Notes under the pieces: generated by a model
Database searches by the model: none
Seen by the model: the letters and a program-made list of their open reading frames with translations, nothing else
What the model was told of the DNA's origin: nothing
Assembly: GCA_025458675.1 (NCBI GenBank)
Contig: JALORY010000005.1
Span: 1-40,777, forward strand
Direction: 5' to 3'
Source: Gammaproteobacteria bacterium
GTDB lineage: Bacteria; Pseudomonadota; Gammaproteobacteria; Chromatiales; Chromatiaceae
Length of the DNA stretch: 40,777 bases
Program-made: the position numbers and the translations under genes
Shown here: piece after piece, positions 28,125 to 38,012 of the stretch
Position numbering within the stretch: the stretch's first letter is position 1
Layout of the letters: each line of letters opens with the position of its first letter

Positions 28125-29012
28125 ATGAAGCGCATCTTCCTGTTCCTTGCCACCAATCTCGCCGTCCTCGCCGTCATCTCGGTGACCTTCCGGCTGCTCG
28201 GCATCGACCGGGCGCTGTCGCAGGGCGGCTACATGGACATGGGCACCTTGCTCGTGTTCTCGGCCGTCATCGGCTTCGCCGGCGCGCTCGTCTCGCTCTT
28301 CTTGTCGAAGACGATGGCCAAGCGCGGCATGGGCGTGCAGATCATCGAGGAGCCGCAGACCGAGGCCGAGCGCTGGCTCGTCGAGACGGTGCGCCGCCAG
28401 GCCAAGGAGGCGGGCATCGGCATGCCCGAGGTCGGCTACTTCGAATCGCCGGACCCGAACGCCTTCGCGACGGGCTGGAACAAGAACAACGCACTGGTCG
28501 CGGTCAGCACCGGCCTTTGGAACAACATGAACCGCGACGAGGTCGAGGCCGTCCTCGGCCACGAGGTCAGCCACGTCGCGAACGGCGACATGGTGACGCT
28601 CGCGCTGATCCAGGGGGTGGTGAACACCTTTGTCGTGTTCCTCGCCCGCATCGTCGGCATGGTGGTGGACAGCTTCCTGCGGCGCGGCGAGGAGAGCAGC
28701 GGCCCCGGCATCGGCTACTTCGTGACGTCGCTGATCGCCGAGCTGGTGCTCGGCGTCCTCGCGTCGGTGATCGTGATGTGGTTCTCCCGCCAGCGCGAGT
28801 TCCGCGCCGACGCGGGCGGTGCGACGCTCGCCGGGCGGCAGAAGATGATCGACGCGCTCAAGGCGCTGCAGCGCGCCCACGACCCGCACAGCCTGCCGTC
28901 CGAGCAGTTCGCCGCCTTCGGCATCTCGGGCGGGGCGGGGCGCTTCGGCAAGCTGTTCATGACGCACCCGCCGCTGGAAGAGCGGATCGCCGCCCTCGAG
29001 CAGGGCCGCTGA
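28125..29012 (+). CDS. htpX: Membrane zinc protease HtpX
   Basis: [61 protein letters not shown]. Confidence 0.97.
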   Translation: MKRIFLFLATNLAVLAVISVTFRLLGIDRALSQGGYMDMGTLLVFSAVIGFAGALVSLFLSKTMAKRGMGVQIIEEPQTEAERWLVETVRRQAKEAGIGMPEVGYFESPDPNAFATGWNKNNALVAVSTGLWNNMNRDEVEAVLGHEVSHVANGDMVTLALIQGVVNTFVVFLARIVGMVVDSFLRRGEESSGPGIGYFVTSLIAELVLGVLASVIVMWFSRQREFRADAGGATLAGRQKMIDALKALQRAHDPHSLPSEQFAAFGISGGAGRFGKLFMTHPPLEERIAALEQGR

Positions 29013-29036
29013 CCGGGGGCTGCACCCCGACGAGGG

Positions 29037-29067
29037 CGAAGACGCCGGCCGCGGGCCGGCGTCTTCG
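29037..29067. terminator. Bidirectional hairpin between convergent genes
   Basis: Perfect 14-bp stem CGAAGACGCCGGCC-gcg-GGCCGGCGTCTTCG in the gap between htpX (ends 29012) and the HIT-like gene (ends 29068). Confidence 0.65.
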
Positions 29068-30129
29068 TCAGCGGGGTCGACGGGGCGCGGCCTGGGCGAG
29101 CTCGACGCGCACGTCGTCCGCGTGGAGCCGCTGCAGGTCGTCGACGTCGAAGCAGGTGAAGCCGCCCGCGATCTCGTACCAGGCGAGGCCGCCCACCCAG
29201 GGCGCGTGGCGGACTGCGCCCTGGAAGACGCGCGCGACCAGATAGATCCTGCCCGGGCGGTACAGCAGGTTGTAGGGCCGGTTGGCGGCGTGCAGCGCCT
29301 CGATCGCCCGCCACGCGCGCCCACAGTCGTCGTGCACGTCGCAGGCCGCCGGGTAGACGGCGGCTCCCCCGTTGTGCGCCCAGGCGTGGTCCTCGATCGG
29401 CAGCGGCTCCGGTCGGACGAAGGTCTGGAAGTGCAGGTGGTTGACCGACGCCCCGGCGCCGTAGGCGTTGTAGCCGAGCCCGGCCCCGGGAAGCGACCGT
29501 CCGAGCGTCGCGACGAGCTTCCAGGCGTGCGCGTGGTCGTCCTCCGTCAGCAGCTGCGGTCGCCGCGCGGCCGGCTCCGGCACCCAGATCCCGTGCAGGT
29601 CGACGAAAGGGAACTTGTTGTAGTAGAGGCCGCCCAGCCGCCCGGCCAGTTCCCCTTCCCACAGCAGCTCGCGCCGCAGGAAGGGCTTGTCGAAGTGGAA
29701 GCCGTCGGGGGCGAAGGGGGCGGACACCGCGTCGATGCGCGCGGCGGTTGCCCGTGGCGGGCGGAACGACCGCAGGACGTTGAACTGCAGCTCCCAGGGC
29801 CCGGCTCGCCGATACGCCGTGGTGGGCAGTCCCTCGATGCCGATCGCGGCCAGCTTGAGAAAGACCAGGAGGTCGTCGGGCGGCTCGGCGATCGGCCGCC
29901 CCCGTCGCAAGGCCTCGCGGCAGCGCTCGGCGAGCTCCTCGAAGCGCAGCGCGAGCCGCGGCGCGAGCAGGTGGTGCAGATGCGGGTCGAAGCTCGCGTT
30001 GGCCAGCGCGAGGATGAAGGTGCCGAGACCGGGCTCCGCGATGAGTCGCGCCAGGCCCTCGACGAAGACGGTGCGGAAGCTCTCGGGGCTGCGAAAGGGC
30101 GCCGGCAGCTCGGGCACGCGACGTTCCAC
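29068..30129 (-). CDS. HIT-superfamily nucleotidyltransferase/phosphorylase-like protein
   Basis: ELQFNVLRSFRPPRA; FHFDKPFLRRE; GYNAYGAGASVNHLHFQTFVRPEPLPIE, with HLHFQ like the HIT/GalT active site. Confidence 0.7.
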   Translation of the reverse strand: MERRVPELPAPFRSPESFRTVFVEGLARLIAEPGLGTFILALANASFDPHLHHLLAPRLALRFEELAERCREALRRGRPIAEPPDDLLVFLKLAAIGIEGLPTTAYRRAGPWELQFNVLRSFRPPRATAARIDAVSAPFAPDGFHFDKPFLRRELLWEGELAGRLGGLYYNKFPFVDLHGIWVPEPAARRPQLLTEDDHAHAWKLVATLGRSLPGAGLGYNAYGAGASVNHLHFQTFVRPEPLPIEDHAWAHNGGAAVYPAACDVHDDCGRAWRAIEALHAANRPYNLLYRPGRIYLVARVFQGAVRHAPWVGGLAWYEIAGGFTCFDVDDLQRLHADDVRVELAQAAPRRPR

Positions 30130-30139
30130 GGCGACCTCC

Positions 30140-30340
30140 TCAGAGCCCCATGAAGAGGACCATCGCCTCCTTGGCGATGAACCCGATCATGCCGACGGCG
30201 AGGACGACAAAGAGCATGATCGTGCCGAACTTGCCGGCTTTGGAGTCGCGGGCCAGGCGCCAGATGATGAACAGCATGTAGCCGATCAGCACCCCGCAAC
30301 CGACGTAGAAGGAAATCGCCTCGAACCTCTCGATGTCCAT
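30140..30340 (-). CDS. DUF2788 family small membrane protein
   Basis: MDIERFEAISFYVGCGVLIGYMLFIIWRLARDSKAGKFGTIMLFVVLAVGMIGFIAKE. Confidence 0.85.
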   Translation of the reverse strand: MDIERFEAISFYVGCGVLIGYMLFIIWRLARDSKAGKFGTIMLFVVLAVGMIGFIAKEAMVLFMGL

Positions 30341-30408
30341 GTCGCGTCCCGGGGTAGGCTGGCGCGCGCCGCGCGCGGCGGGACTATAGCCGCCGGCCCG
30401 CGCCTGTG

Positions 30409-30669
30409 TCATGGCCTGGTGCCGTCGTCCTGACCCGGCGGCCCTGGCGGATCGGGCACCGGGTCGTAACCTCCCTCGTGCCAGGGGTGGCAGCGCGCCA
30501 CGCGCCTGAGCCCGAGCCAGAGCCCGCGCAGGGAGCCGTGCTTCTCGATCGCCTCGATCGTGTAGGCGGAGCAGGTCGGAAAGTACCGGCAGTTGTGGCC
30601 GAGGAACGGGCTCACCAGCGCGCTGTAGCCGCGCACGAGGAGCAGCAGAGCGCGCTTCAGCACGTCCAC
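30409..30669 (-). CDS. yidD: Membrane protein insertion efficiency factor YidD
   Basis: [64 protein letters not shown]. Confidence 0.97.
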   Translation of the reverse strand: MDVLKRALLLLVRGYSALVSPFLGHNCRYFPTCSAYTIEAIEKHGSLRGLWLGLRRVARCHPWHEGGYDPVPDPPGPPGQDDGTRP

Positions 30670-30670
30670 C

Positions 30671-31123
30671 TCACCGCGCCGCTCCGGCGCAGCGGGCGCA
30701 CCGCCCCTGTATCTCCACCACGGGGTGCTCCGCGGCGAACCCGCTTGCGTCGGCCGCCGCGAGGACCGAGCGGCTGACCGCCAGGTCTTCGACCTCGTGC
30801 ACGGCGCCGCAGTCCCGGCAGATCAGGAACTGCCCGGCGTGCAGCTCGCCGGGGTGGTCGCAGCCGACGAAGGCGTGGAGGGTCTCGATCCGGTGCACCA
30901 GGCCGTGGGCCACCAGGAACTCGAGGGCCCGGTAGACGGTTGGCGGGCCGGCGCCGCCGCCCTCGCGGCGCAGTGCGTCGAGCAGCTCGTACGCGCCCAG
31001 CGGCCGGCCCGCGCGCAGCACGAGCTCGAGCACGCGGCGCCGCTGGGCCGTCAACCGCGCCCCGCGTGCGTGGCAGATGGCCTCGGCGCGGTCCAGGGTG
31101 GCGGCGATCTGCGGGCCGTCCAT
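30671..31123 (-). CDS. zur: Fur-family regulator, likely Zur
   Basis: [67 protein letters not shown]; adjacent to znuBCA. Confidence 0.92.
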   Translation of the reverse strand: MDGPQIAATLDRAEAICHARGARLTAQRRRVLELVLRAGRPLGAYELLDALRREGGGAGPPTVYRALEFLVAHGLVHRIETLHAFVGCDHPGELHAGQFLICRDCGAVHEVEDLAVSRSVLAAADASGFAAEHPVVEIQGRCARCAGAAR

Positions 31124-31124
31124 C

Positions 31125-31952
31125 TCAGCCGCTCCCGCGGGGCAGCAGCTGCCGCGCCAGCGTGGAGAGCAGGTAGGCCCCACCGGCGAGGACGATGATG
31201 GTCGGTCCGGCGGGCAGGTCGGGCGCGTACGACAGCGCGAGCCCGGTCGACGTCAGCGCAGCGCCGAGCGCGACGGCGAGCACCATCATGCGGCCGAGCG
31301 TCGCCGCGTACTGCGTGGCGATGGCGGCCGGCAGGGTCAGGAGGGCGATGACCAGGATGAGCCCGACGACGCGGATCAGCAGCACCACGGTCAGTGCCAC
31401 GAGGCAGAGCAGCAGGAGGTACAGGAAGGTCACGGGCAGGCCGCGCAGGCGGGCGAACTCCTCGTCGAAGGCCACCGCGAGCAGCGGCCGGTACAGCGCG
31501 AGCACCGTGCCGACGAGCACCGCGTCGAGCGCCGCCATCAGCCACAGGTCCTCCCGCGGCACCAGCAGGATGTTGCCGAACAGGTAGCTCATGAGGTCCA
31601 CCCCGTAGCCGGGCGTGCGCGCCAGGAACAGCACGCCGACGGCCATTCCGACGGCCCACAGGGCCGAGATCAGGGTGTCCTCGTGCTCGCGGAAGCGCAG
31701 CGTGATCCAGCCGATGACGAGCGCCGACGCGACCGCGGCGAGCAGCGCGCCGAGCATCGGGTCGTGGCCGTAGTAGAGCGCCGCGCCCATGCCGCCGAGG
31801 ACCGTGTGGGCGATGCCGCCGGCGAGGAAGCCGATGCGCTTGACCACGACGTAGGTGCCCATGATCCCGCAGCCGACGCTGGCGAGCAGGCCGGCGGCGA
31901 GGGCGGACTGCAGGAAGCCGTGGCTGGCGAGGGCGCTGAAGAACTCGGTCAC
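31125..31952 (-). CDS. znuB: Zinc ABC transporter permease ZnuB
   Basis: ABC-3-type permease; GCGIMGTYVVVKRIGFLAGGIAHTVLGGMGAALYYG. Confidence 0.95.
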   Translation of the reverse strand: MTEFFSALASHGFLQSALAAGLLASVGCGIMGTYVVVKRIGFLAGGIAHTVLGGMGAALYYGHDPMLGALLAAVASALVIGWITLRFREHEDTLISALWAVGMAVGVLFLARTPGYGVDLMSYLFGNILLVPREDLWLMAALDAVLVGTVLALYRPLLAVAFDEEFARLRGLPVTFLYLLLLCLVALTVVLLIRVVGLILVIALLTLPAAIATQYAATLGRMMVLAVALGAALTSTGLALSYAPDLPAGPTIIVLAGGAYLLSTLARQLLPRGSG

Positions 31953-31959
31953 GGTGCGC

Positions 31960-32694
31960 TCAGTGCGAATGGGAGTGGGCGACGCGGCGGACGTCGCCGC
32001 CGTAGAGGTCGCGGATCACGCCGCCGTCGATCGCCTCCGTGCGGTGGCAGATCAGCGTGCGGTTGAGGCAGGCGACCCGGTGCACGTAGGCGGAGATGAA
32101 GGCGATGTCGTGCGACACGACGAGGATCGTGATGTGCCGGTTGAGTCCGCGTAGCAGGTCGAAGATGTCGCTCTCCACCCGCTGGTCGATGTTCGACGTC
32201 GGCTCGTCGAGGATCAGGATCTTCGGCTCGCAGGCCAGCGCGCGCGCGAGCAGGACCCGCTGCAGTTGTCCGCCGGACAGCGTGCCGATGCGGCGCCCCG
32301 CCAGGTCGGCGACCTCGGTCCGGGTCATCGCCCAGCGCGCCATCTCCCGGTCCCGCGCGCCGTAACCCCCGAGCAGGCGGCGCCGGCCGAGTCGTCCGGT
32401 CAGGACGACCTGTCCGACGGTGACCGGGAAGTCGCGCGCGAAGGCGGGGTACTGCGGCAGGTAGCCGAGCTCGTGGCGCGCTTCGGCCGGCGCGCGGCCG
32501 AGCACGCGCACGCGGCCGGCGGTCGGCTCGAGCAGCCCGAGGATCAGCTTGAGCAGGGTGCTCTTGCCTCCCGCGTTGGGGCCGACGATGCCGAGGAATT
32601 CGCCCTCGGGTACCTCCAGGCTCACGTCCTCGAGCACCCGCGTCGCGCCGTACGCGAACGTCACGCCGTCGAGCGCGATCGCCGACCCGCTCAT
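31960..32694 (-). CDS. znuC: Zinc ABC transporter ATP-binding protein ZnuC
   Basis: [59 protein letters not shown]. Confidence 0.95.
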   Translation of the reverse strand: MSGSAIALDGVTFAYGATRVLEDVSLEVPEGEFLGIVGPNAGGKSTLLKLILGLLEPTAGRVRVLGRAPAEARHELGYLPQYPAFARDFPVTVGQVVLTGRLGRRRLLGGYGARDREMARWAMTRTEVADLAGRRIGTLSGGQLQRVLLARALACEPKILILDEPTSNIDQRVESDIFDLLRGLNRHITILVVSHDIAFISAYVHRVACLNRTLICHRTEAIDGGVIRDLYGGDVRRVAHSHSH

Positions 32695-33584
32695 CGGCCC
32701 TGCGCCTCGAGGAGCGCCCGCGCCAGGGCGCGCTTGCTGCCGAAGTAGTCGGTCGCCATCGGATCGAGAACCTCCAGGCGCGCGCCCACCTCGCGGGCCA
32801 GGGCCTCGGCGCTGCGCCGGCTGGTCTGCGGCTGCACGAAGATCACGCGCGTGCGGTCGGCCCGCAGCCGGGTGGCGAGCCCGGCCAGGGCGCGTGCCGC
32901 AGGCTCCTTGCCGTCCTGTTCCACCGCGATCTGCTCGAGACCGTAGTCCGCGGCGAACTGCCCCCAGGCGGGGTGGAAGACGACGAAACGGCGTGGCTCG
33001 AGCGACGCGAGGAGGGCGCGCAGCTCGGCGTCCAGGGCCTCCAGCTCGGCGGCGAGGGCAGTGGCATTCGCCCGGTAGGCCGCGCCGTTGGGCGGGTCGG
33101 CGGCGGCGAAGGCCTCGGCCAGTGGCCCGACCATCGCGCGCACGGCGCGAGGGCTGGTCCACAGGTGGGGGTCCGCGGCGTGGGCGTGATCGGGTCCGGA
33201 GTGATCGTGCGATGCGTGGACGGACCCCGCCGCCGGTTCTGCCGCGGGGCGCCCCAGCGCCGCGCGGGCGTCCACCACGACCATGCGGGGATTCGCGGCG
33301 CGCAGGCGCGGCAGCCAGGCGCGCTCGTAGGGCATGTCCACAGCCCAGAAGACCTGCGCCGCCGCGAGGGCCTCGATCTGCCGTGCGCTCGGCTCGAAGG
33401 TGTGCGGGTCCTGGCTGGGGCTCACGAGCGAGCGGACCTCCACCGTCCCCCCCCCGACGCGCCCGGCGAGCGGCACGAGCGGTGGCACGCTCACGTAGAC
33501 GCGCAGGTCGGCGAAGGCGGGAGCGAAGGCCAGTGCGGCCAGGAGGCCGACGAGCAGGGTGACGGGGTGCCGATGGGGGCGCAT
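32691..33584 (-). CDS. znuA: Zinc ABC transporter substrate-binding protein ZnuA
   Basis: Signal peptide; [19 protein letters not shown]; His-rich loop [42 protein letters not shown]. Confidence 0.95.
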   Translation of the reverse strand: MRPHRHPVTLLVGLLAALAFAPAFADLRVYVSVPPLVPLAGRVGGGTVEVRSLVSPSQDPHTFEPSARQIEALAAAQVFWAVDMPYERAWLPRLRAANPRMVVVDARAALGRPAAEPAAGSVHASHDHSGPDHAHAADPHLWTSPRAVRAMVGPLAEAFAAADPPNGAAYRANATALAAELEALDAELRALLASLEPRRFVVFHPAWGQFAADYGLEQIAVEQDGKEPAARALAGLATRLRADRTRVIFVQPQTSRRSAEALAREVGARLEVLDPMATDYFGSKRALARALLEAQGR

Positions 33585-33591
33585 GACGGGT

Positions 33592-33609
33592 GCAATCTTA
33601 TAACGTTGC
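33592..33609. promoter_or_regulatory. Candidate Zur operator in the znuA / divergent-gene intergenic region
   Basis: Imperfect 18-bp palindrome GCAATCTTA|TAACGTTGC (7 of 9 pairs), 8 bp upstream of the znuA ATG and 50 bp upstream of the divergent ATG. Confidence 0.6.
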
Positions 33610-33658
33610 CTCGTCGGCGCGGCACCGGGAAGATCGCGGGGCCAGTCCCGAGGCCGCG

Positions 33659-34237
33659 ATGACCACCGGCAGCCTGCTGCTCTTTCCCGCCGATCCCGAC
33701 GCCGACCCGCCGGCGGGCGAGGCCGTATGCGCCACGCTCGGCGTGCTCGGCCTGGTCGGGGCTGCCCTGCCCGAGCCCGCGACCTTTCTGCCCGGCCCGG
33801 AGTTCGCGCGGCACGTCGTGTTCGCCGGCTGCTCGCCGCACCTCGTCCTCGAGCCGCCCGCCGACGGCGGCGCCTACAGCCACGTCCGGGTGCACGGCCC
33901 GCACGCCGCTCCCCGGCTCCTCGCGGGCGACAACGCCACTGCGCCGCGCTGCCCGGCGTGTCGGGCGCGCCTCGACGATTGGCGCGCGCAGCTCGCCGCC
34001 TGGCGGGCGGATCCCGCGGTGCCGGTCGCCTGTGTGGCCTGTGGCCGGACGCACCCGGCGTCGCGTCTCGACTGGCGGGCGAGCGCGGCCGTCGGTCGGC
34101 TGTTCGTCGAGATCGGCAACGTGTTTCCGGGCGAGGCGGTGCCGGGCGAGACGCTGCTCGCGGCGCTGGGGGCGCTGGGCGGCGGCGCCTGGCGCCACGC
34201 GTGGGTCCGCGGCGAGGCCTGGCGCGCGGCTACTTGA
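33659..34237 (+). CDS. Hypothetical protein with zinc-ribbon-like CxxC pair, divergent from znuA
   Basis: CPACRARLDDWRAQLAAWRADPAVPVACVACG; ATG 33659. Confidence 0.75.
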   Translation: MTTGSLLLFPADPDADPPAGEAVCATLGVLGLVGAALPEPATFLPGPEFARHVVFAGCSPHLVLEPPADGGAYSHVRVHGPHAAPRLLAGDNATAPRCPACRARLDDWRAQLAAWRADPAVPVACVACGRTHPASRLDWRASAAVGRLFVEIGNVFPGEAVPGETLLAALGALGGGAWRHAWVRGEAWRAAT

Positions 34238-35534
34238 GGACGCAGCGGTTCTTGCCTGCTCGCTTGGCCTCGTAGAGCGCCGCGTCGGCGCGCTCGAAGG
34301 CCTTCTCCGGGGTGTCGTCGGCGGCGAACTCGGTGATCCCCGCCGATATGGTGAGCTCCACCGGGCGATTGCGGGTGTGCAGGCCGGCCCGCGAGACCGA
34401 CTGCCGCATCTCGTCCGCCACCCGCAGCGCCGCGACCCGCGACGCCCCGATCAGCAGCACCGCGAACTCCTCCCCGCCGTAGCGGGCGATGAAGTCACTC
34501 TGGCGCAGGCGGGCGCGCAGCGCCGAGGCGATGACGTGCAGCGCCTTGTCGCCCGAGGCGTGGCCGAAGCGGTCGTTGATCGACTTGAAGTTGTCGACGT
34601 CGAAGACCGCGAGGCTGAGCTGGCCCTTGAAGCGCCGCCAGCGCGCGTACTCCTGGTGCAGCCGTTCGTCCCAGGCGGTGCGGTTGGCCAGCCCGGTGAC
34701 CTGATCGACCATCGCCAGCTCCTGGACGACCGCCACCTCCTGGCGCAGGCCCTTCGCCTCCGACTCGAGCTGGTCGAGCCGCGCCCGCAGGGCCTTCTCG
34801 GTCTCGCGGGCCTGCTGGTGACGCTGCTCCTCCGCGGCGAGGTGGCTGCCGAGATTCGCCTCGATCACCGCCAGGTGGCGGCCGACGTCCTGCCGGAGCT
34901 CGGCGAGATCCGTCGCGTCGCGCACCGTGTCGTGGATGCCCCGCACCTCCTCGCGCACCACCCGGTCGAGCGCCCTCCCGCCGGCGAGGGACTCGTCGCG
35001 CAGCGTCGAGCCCTTCTGCATGAACGCGTCGAGCTCCTCGAGGCGCGCCGTCAGCTCGGACAGGAACTCCTCGGCGGCGCGCACCTGGTCGCGAGAGTCG
35101 CGCACGGTTTCCGCGATCAGCGCGGTGAGCCGCACCATCACCTCGGCCCAGGCGTTTGCCGGCGCGCCGTCCGCCAGCCTGTCCTTGAGCGTGTCGATCT
35201 CGGTGGCGAGGCTCTCGGGCCAGCGCGTGCTGACCAGGAGGTCGCGCAGCCTCTGATTCGGGGTCTCCTGCCGGGGCGCGTCGCTGCTGCGCAGCACCGC
35301 GTCGGCGACCCGCGTCACCTCCACCTCGATCGCCGCGACGTCGTCGGTCCGCCGGGCGACGTCGCGCAACCGGGCGAGCAGCGGGTCGAGCGTCGGGTCG
35401 AGGCCGGTGGCGGCGGCACACAGGCGCGCGATGATCGACCGCAACGCCTGCGACGCCTCCGCGCTGCGCCGCGCCTCCGCCTTCAGCTCGTCAGCCAGCC
35501 CGTAGGCCTTCGCCTTCCAGTCGTTCGATTCCAT
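34230..35534 (-). CDS. Diguanylate cyclase (GGDEF)
   Basis: DQVTGLANRTAWDERL, VFDVDNFKSINDRFGHASGDKAL, ARYGGEEFAVLL; long coiled-coil N-terminus. Confidence 0.95.
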   Translation of the reverse strand: MESNDWKAKAYGLADELKAEARRSAEASQALRSIIARLCAAATGLDPTLDPLLARLRDVARRTDDVAAIEVEVTRVADAVLRSSDAPRQETPNQRLRDLLVSTRWPESLATEIDTLKDRLADGAPANAWAEVMVRLTALIAETVRDSRDQVRAAEEFLSELTARLEELDAFMQKGSTLRDESLAGGRALDRVVREEVRGIHDTVRDATDLAELRQDVGRHLAVIEANLGSHLAAEEQRHQQARETEKALRARLDQLESEAKGLRQEVAVVQELAMVDQVTGLANRTAWDERLHQEYARWRRFKGQLSLAVFDVDNFKSINDRFGHASGDKALHVIASALRARLRQSDFIARYGGEEFAVLLIGASRVAALRVADEMRQSVSRAGLHTRNRPVELTISAGITEFAADDTPEKAFERADAALYEAKRAGKNRCVLK

Positions 35535-36372
35535 CGCGTGGTCTGTGCAGGCTGCGGTGTGGAAACACCAGATCGACCTCCGGCGGCAGCACGACTTCCA
35601 GGCTGATCGGCAGGTGATCCGAGAGAGAATAGTCGAGTACCCGTGCGTTACGTATGGACAATGCCTCTGAGACGAGGATGTGGTCGATCCGCCGCATGGG
35701 CCGCCAGCTCGGAAAGGTCTTCTGGTCGCAGGCGGGCTCGCGCAGGCCGGTCGTGTGCATCAGGTGCCGCACCTCGCGCGCCTCGCAGCCGCAGTTGAGG
35801 TCGCCCATGACGACCGCGTGCGGGTGGTTGCCGATCAGGTCGGCGACGAAGCGCATCTGCATCTGCCGCGACCGCCGCCCCAGCGAGAGGTGCACGATGC
35901 AGACGCGCAGTCCCGCCCCGGGCGGCCCGAAGTCGGCGAGCATCGCGCCGCGGCCGGGCATGCCGGGGAGCTTGTGCTCGGCGAGGTGGACGGGCCGCAG
36001 GCGCGTGAGCAGGCCGTTGGAGTGCTGCGCGAAGGCGCCGATGTTGCGGTTGATCTGCTGATACCAGTGGGGAAACCCGGCGCGATGGGCGAGGTACTCC
36101 GTCTGTCCGATGAAGCCGCTGCGCAGGCTTCCCGCGTCGACCTCCTGGAGCCCCACGAGGTCGTACCCGGCGCACAGGTCCGCGATGCGGTTCAGGTTGC
36201 GGATGCGCTCCCGGTGCGGGAGCACGTGCTTCCAGCTCTGGACCAGGTAGTCGCGGTACGTGCGGGTGTCGATGCCGGCCTGGATGTTGTAGCTCAGGAT
36301 GCGCAGGCGTCGTGCCGGCGCGGCCATGGGCTCGACCGGGGGCTGCATCGCCGCCTGCGCACCGGTCGTCAC
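35491..36372 (-). CDS. Endonuclease/exonuclease/phosphatase family protein
   Basis: RILSYNIQAGID, LVGLQEVDAGS, VVMGDLNCGC, RRIDHILVSEAL, SLSDHLPISLEV; start GTG 36372 or ATG 36348. Confidence 0.9.
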   Translation of the reverse strand: MTTGAQAAMQPPVEPMAAPARRLRILSYNIQAGIDTRTYRDYLVQSWKHVLPHRERIRNLNRIADLCAGYDLVGLQEVDAGSLRSGFIGQTEYLAHRAGFPHWYQQINRNIGAFAQHSNGLLTRLRPVHLAEHKLPGMPGRGAMLADFGPPGAGLRVCIVHLSLGRRSRQMQMRFVADLIGNHPHAVVMGDLNCGCEAREVRHLMHTTGLREPACDQKTFPSWRPMRRIDHILVSEALSIRNARVLDYSLSDHLPISLEVVLPPEVDLVFPHRSLHRPRDGIERLEGEGLRAG

Positions 36373-37016
36373 TGGGCCGGCGTCGACGGGGCCTGGCGCA
36401 GCCTGCGCGCCTCCTCGATCAGAAAGTCGGCGACCTCGGTCATCTGCTGGTAGCTCGAGAGCCCGTCGCCGTTCTTCCACCGGCCGTCGACCACGAGCTT
36501 GGGGACGCCGTCCACCCGATACCGGTCCGCGAGCTGCACCGCACGCCGGACCTTGGCTGCGACCGCGAAGGAGCCCATCGCCTCGCGGAACTTCGCTTCG
36601 TCCACGCCGAGCTGGCGGACGAAGTCGACCACCGCCTGTTCGTCGGCCATGCGTCGGCGGTCCTGGATGAGCGCGGTGAAGAAGGCGTCTCCGAGGCGCT
36701 TCTCCTCCCCCAGCGCCTCGAGGGCGTAGAACGCGCGCGCCAGCAGCTGGGCGTTCGGGTTGAAGGCAGCGGGCACCTTGGAGAACTCGACGTCCGCCGG
36801 CTTGCGCGCGAGCCACTGCTGGAGGTACGGCTCGAACTGCATGCAGTGCGGGCAGGTCCACATGAAGAATTCGAGCACCTCGATCTTCGAGCCCGGCTCG
36901 GGCGGCGGGGCGTTGGCGATCGGCACGTAGTGCGTCAGCTCCTCGAACTTCGCGGCGCCGGCCGGCGATGCGAGGGCGAGCACGGCGAGGGTGAAGGCGG
37001 CGAAAAGTCGATTCAT
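36369..37016 (-). CDS. dsbA: Thiol:disulfide interchange protein DsbA
   Basis: Signal peptide; FFMWTCPHCMQFEPYL (CPHC); VDGVPKLVVDGRW. Confidence 0.95.
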   Translation of the reverse strand: MNRLFAAFTLAVLALASPAGAAKFEELTHYVPIANAPPPEPGSKIEVLEFFMWTCPHCMQFEPYLQQWLARKPADVEFSKVPAAFNPNAQLLARAFYALEALGEEKRLGDAFFTALIQDRRRMADEQAVVDFVRQLGVDEAKFREAMGSFAVAAKVRRAVQLADRYRVDGVPKLVVDGRWKNGDGLSSYQQMTEVADFLIEEARRLRQAPSTPAQ

Positions 37017-37121
37017 GGGTCTCGCTCCGGGTTGATCCGTCCGGGGCGCCGCGGGGCCACCGGGGCCCGGCCGCGACGAGGCCGCAAGCATAGCGGCTGC
37101 CCCGGGGTTTCACCTAAACGC

Positions 37122-37148
37122 AAAAAGGGGGTGGCGTCGGCCACCCCC
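37122..37148 (-). terminator. Rho-independent terminator of the cytochrome c4 gene
   Basis: Minus strand GGGGGTGGC-cgac-GCCACCCCC followed by TTTTT, about 30 bp past the stop at 37177. Confidence 0.9.
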
Positions 37149-37176
37149 TCGAACGCGCTTCCGGCCGGTCGCCGGA

Positions 37177-37794
37177 CTACTTCATCTGCTGGACGTACGC
37201 GGCGACCGCGGCGATCTCCGCGTCCGTCATCTTGGCCGCCACGCTGCGCATCATCTGGTTGGGGTCGCTGACCCGGGTGCCCGCCTTGAAGTCGTGCAGG
37301 GCCTTCTCGACGTACGGCGCGTGCTGACCGGCGACGCTCGGGAAGTTGGCGGGACCGATGCCGGCGCCGGCGGGTCCGTGGCAGGCCGCGCACGCCGCGA
37401 CCCCGGTCGCGGGGTTGCCGCCGCGGAACAGCTGCTGGCCGACGGTCATCTGCTCGACGGTGCCCGCCTCGCCGGCTTGGCGCTTCTGCGAAGCGAAGTA
37501 GGCGGCGAGATCGGCGAGGTCCTCGTCGGTGCCGATGATCAGGGCCATCGGCGACATCGCGTCGTCCTTGCGATCGCCGGCCTTGAAGGCGCCGATCTGC
37601 TTGGCGATGTAGCTGGGGTGCTGGCCCGCCAGCTTGGGCCAGATCGGGTTCGGGCTGTTGCCGTCCTCGCCGTGGCAGGCGATGCAGCCCAGCGTCGCGG
37701 ACTTCTCTTTGCCTGCCGCGGGGTTGCCTGCCGCCTGCGCGGCGCCGGCCGCGAGGGCGAGGGAAACCGACAGCGTCAGCAACCAATTCTTCAT
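37177..37794 (-). CDS. Diheme cytochrome c4
   Basis: Signal peptide; two heme motifs CIACH and CAACH in tandem cytochrome c domains (WPKLAGQHPSYIAKQI, FPSVAGQHAPYVEKAL). Confidence 0.95.
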   Translation of the reverse strand: MKNWLLTLSVSLALAAGAAQAAGNPAAGKEKSATLGCIACHGEDGNSPNPIWPKLAGQHPSYIAKQIGAFKAGDRKDDAMSPMALIIGTDEDLADLAAYFASQKRQAGEAGTVEQMTVGQQLFRGGNPATGVAACAACHGPAGAGIGPANFPSVAGQHAPYVEKALHDFKAGTRVSDPNQMMRSVAAKMTDAEIAAVAAYVQQMK

Positions 37795-38012
37795 GGTTCG
37801 TCTCCAGACCAGCGGGTGAGGACACCGGGACCGGCCCCGTGTCGGGGCGCACCGGCGCGAGCTGTCGGGTTTCGACCCGGCAGCGCCGGGGGTCCGGCTC
37901 GGGCAAATAACCGCGTTCTTATAAACGAATCGCCCGGAGGCGGTCAAACGGCTGCCTTGTCGCGCAGGCGCCGTGGTTGCTGTAATGCCGCATTCTGCCG
38001 AGGAGGACCCTG

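Noticed and set aside
34230-37794. GGDEF / EEP nuclease / DsbA / cytochrome c4 order as a novel cluster
   Set aside because: A similar gene order is known near znu genes in pseudomonads; likely conserved synteny.
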